A stretch of DNA of 7,633 nucleotides from Chloroflexota bacterium (GTDB lineage: Bacteria > Chloroflexota > UBA6077), in the NCBI GenBank assembly GCA_021806765.1, contig JAJZQR010000262.1, forward strand, positions 1 to 7,633. Reading direction: 5' to 3'. Positions 5,891 through 7,633 of this stretch are shown here, piece by piece. How positions within the stretch are numbered: the stretch's first letter is position 1; every line of letters starts with the position of its first letter. A program made the position numbers and the translations under genes. Under the pieces are notes generated by a model. That model ran no database searches and was not told the DNA's origin. It saw only the letters and a program-made list of their open reading frames with translations.

Positions 5891-5946
5891 CGAGTGTCGG
5901 TCCACTCGAGATTGCGGAGGCGGGCGGAGGGTCGGTTGTCGGTCCA
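5891..5946 (+). promoter_or_regulatory. Dyad and repeated TGTCGGTCCA in the permease/binding-protein gap
   Basis: The 192-bp gap between the permease and the binding-protein gene contains TGTCGGTCCA at 5895-5904 and again at 5937-5946, 42 bp apart (about four helical turns). The first copy lies inside a perfect dyad CGAGTG-6-CACTCG (5891-5908). This could be a regulator site or an RNA hairpin that sets the higher level of binding protein usual in such operons. I see no convincing -35/-10 pair in the gap. Confidence 0.45.
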
Positions 5947-6066
5947 TCTTCAATGTAAGCGCATCAGCGTTCACTGTTCCGGCTGTGGAGGTAGCCGATG
6001 CCGGATGGTTGAGATAGTAGGGCGGAAGTTGCACCCATTCACCGGGGAGGAAGAAGGAGGAGCGTC

Positions 6067-7527
6067 ATGTCGGATCTGGATCTAACCAAGGCGCCACTCA
6101 GCAGGCGGCGGCTGCTGAAACTCGGGCTCGCATCGGCAGGGACGATGTCCTTCGCCTCGGTGCTTGCCGCATGCGGAGCGGGCGGGGCCCCGCCCAAGGC
6201 CACGGAAGCCCCGAAGGCCACCGAGGCGCCCAAGGTCGCCCAGCCCACCGCCGCGGCGGCGCGGCTGGCCGAACCATCCGTTCCGCAAATCCCCAAGCAG
6301 GTCGTCCGTTTCGGAAACGGTGCATACCTGGATGCCAGTGAGTCGATCATCGGCGTCGAGAAGGGCTTCTTCTCAGAAGTCGGTATCGAGCTGGACCCCG
6401 CGCCTGCCGGGCGGGTCCTAGCGACGGCTGCCGAGATGCCTGCTCTTCTCGCCGCCGGTACCCTAGATGTCTGTCTGCAGGGCATGGCCATATTCCTGTC
6501 GAGTCTCAAGCAGTTCCCCAGCATGCGAGAGCTTGTCCCCGTGGACAGATTCCAGGGCTGGGCCATCATGGCGCAACCCGACGGCGGCTGGAAGAGCTAC
6601 CGGGACTTCAGCAACGACGGACTGAGCCCCGATGATGCGGTCAAGAAGACGCTGGCCCAATTGAAAGGCAAGAGGTGGACCCACGCCAACCTGGCGGGCA
6701 GCATCCTGGCTGTCAACGTGATCCTGAAGCTGGGCGGCCTGAGTTCAAAGGATGTCGACTTGATCCCCGTGGCCGAGCCGGAGACCGTGGCGCTGATGCT
6801 CCGAAAACAGGCGGACTTCCAGCTCGGCGGGGCGGCCTCGCGGATGGAGCTCCAGGGGAAGGGGTTCAAGCCCGTTCTCGAGGTCATCGACCTGGTGAAG
6901 CACGCGAAACCATCGGCCGAATCGCCGGAGATGGCGCTGGCCTTCTACGATGGCGTGATCACCACCACAGATTTCTGGCAGAAGCGGCACGATACAGCAC
7001 TGCGGGTGGCCAGTGCGATGTTCCGGATCTCCAAGTTCATCAAGGAGCAGCAGAAAGAGGCGCTGGATATCCATATGCCCTTCTTGACGAAGATATCAGG
7101 GCGCACCATCACCCCGGAGGACGGGAAATTCATATACGAGGTGATCGATCCATTCCTGGACTTTGAGGACCTGCAGCCCGTCCTTCAGGATCCGAAGTCA
7201 CCCATCTACTACAAGTGGCCGCTGGAGGCGCGCATCAAGCTGTTGGTAGATCAGAGCGTCTTCAAGCCAGGGGAGATCACCGCGGACTCGGCTACCATTG
7301 CCCCCGAAGTGTACAAGGAGCTCGTCGATCTCAAGGCAAAGACGGACCAGGTGCTGCCTCAGGCCAAGGCGGCGATCGACGAGGCAAAGAAGGCAGAAAA
7401 GGATGCCTCGAAGGCCGAGGAATTCTTGAAGAAAGCGGGGAGTCTGTATTCCAACTACCAGTTCCTCGATGCGCTGCGATTCGCCACGGCGGCGAAGGAG
7501 TGGGCAGTGTACAGCAAGGCGGCCTAG
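6067..7527 (+). CDS. Tat-exported lipoprotein, NitT/TauT-type substrate-binding protein with helical C-terminal extension
   Basis: A 486-residue extracellular binding protein for the adjacent importer. The N-terminus has a twin-arginine motif (SRRRLLK, 12-18), a hydrophobic stretch and the lipobox LAAC with Cys36, so it should be exported folded and lipid-anchored. Residues 40-70 are a Pro/Ala linker with a KATEAP doublet (18-bp tandem repeat at 6196-6231). Residues about 78-400 form the NMT1/SsuA-like fold: GVEKGFFSEVGIEL, then ALLAAGTLDVCLQGMAIFLS, as in binding proteins of this class. Residues about 412-486 are an added Lys/Glu/Ala-rich helical segment (AAIDEAKKAEKDASKAEEFL) ending in YSNYQFLDALRFATAAKEWA. 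Usual members are about 320-350 residues. The start has AAGGAGG 6 bases upstream. The ligand is unknown: nitrate, sulfonates, thiamine precursors and other small molecules are all seen in the family. Confidence 0.9.
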   Translation: MSDLDLTKAPLSRRRLLKLGLASAGTMSFASVLAACGAGGAPPKATEAPKATEAPKVAQPTAAAARLAEPSVPQIPKQVVRFGNGAYLDASESIIGVEKGFFSEVGIELDPAPAGRVLATAAEMPALLAAGTLDVCLQGMAIFLSSLKQFPSMRELVPVDRFQGWAIMAQPDGGWKSYRDFSNDGLSPDDAVKKTLAQLKGKRWTHANLAGSILAVNVILKLGGLSSKDVDLIPVAEPETVALMLRKQADFQLGGAASRMELQGKGFKPVLEVIDLVKHAKPSAESPEMALAFYDGVITTTDFWQKRHDTALRVASAMFRISKFIKEQQKEALDIHMPFLTKISGRTITPEDGKFIYEVIDPFLDFEDLQPVLQDPKSPIYYKWPLEARIKLLVDQSVFKPGEITADSATIAPEVYKELVDLKAKTDQVLPQAKAAIDEAKKAEKDASKAEEFLKKAGSLYSNYQFLDALRFATAAKEWAVYSKAA

Positions 7528-7591
7528 ATGTCCTCATACGGTCGAATCTGAACAAACGTGTCAAGTTTCAGGCGGCTGAGGCAAGTTTCGC

Positions 7592-7633
7592 ATGATCAAC
7601 GATAGCGTCGATCTGTCGGTCGACCTCCTTGAA
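7592..7633 (+). CDS. Possible start of the next gene, 14 codons only
   Basis: An ATG at 7592 opens a frame (MINDSVDLSVDLLE) that runs off the right edge. A weak ribosome site GAGG (7578-7581) lies 10 bases upstream, and the binding-protein gene ends 64 bases earlier, so an operon member is plausible. The fragment is too short for a family call; a peptidase-like 'DLL' opening is only a guess. The gap before it contains CAAGTTTC twice (7562-7569 and 7582-7589) and no clear terminator. Confidence 0.4.
   Translation, partial: MINDSVDLSVDLLE

Noticed and set aside
6196..6231. The 18-bp tandem repeat as a CRISPR or mobile-element repeat.
   Set aside because: It simply encodes the KATEAP doublet of the lipoprotein linker.

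Overview
The window looks like a GC-rich bacterial chromosome, most likely Chloroflexota. That is an inference from the style of the Tat-exported lipoprotein (twin-arginine motif, lipobox Cys, then a linker of KATEAP repeats) and from my recollection of similar sigma-like gene/transposase pairs in that phylum. It could not be checked here.

There are three zones. (1) Bases 1-128, minus strand: the first 42 codons of a DUF892 (YciE/YciF-type ferritin-like) protein. (2) About 252-3257: a compact mobile element of about 3.0 kb, bounded by imperfect 19-bp inverted repeats sharing the core TGCGCAGCGRRTGR, with two more copies of this core inside the right end. It carries a structured leader with two hairpins. 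The second hairpin is a perfect 24-bp stem that buries the ribosome binding site of the first gene. That gene is a sigma-70-like protein, broken by one frameshift, and its stop overlaps the start (ATGA) of a DDE-type transposase gene. (3) 3289-7633: a consensus-like promoter followed by a GntR/HutC regulator and a complete NitT/TauT-type ABC importer (ATPase, permease, Tat lipoprotein binding protein). The first codons of a possible further gene lie at the right edge.

The importer genes are colinear and probably form one operon under the local GntR regulator. The substrate cannot be told from sequence alone. The most unusual part is the mobile element: a transposase translationally coupled to its own sigma-factor-like gene and preceded by an RNA structure that should gate translation. 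This arrangement is not one I know from described insertion-sequence families.
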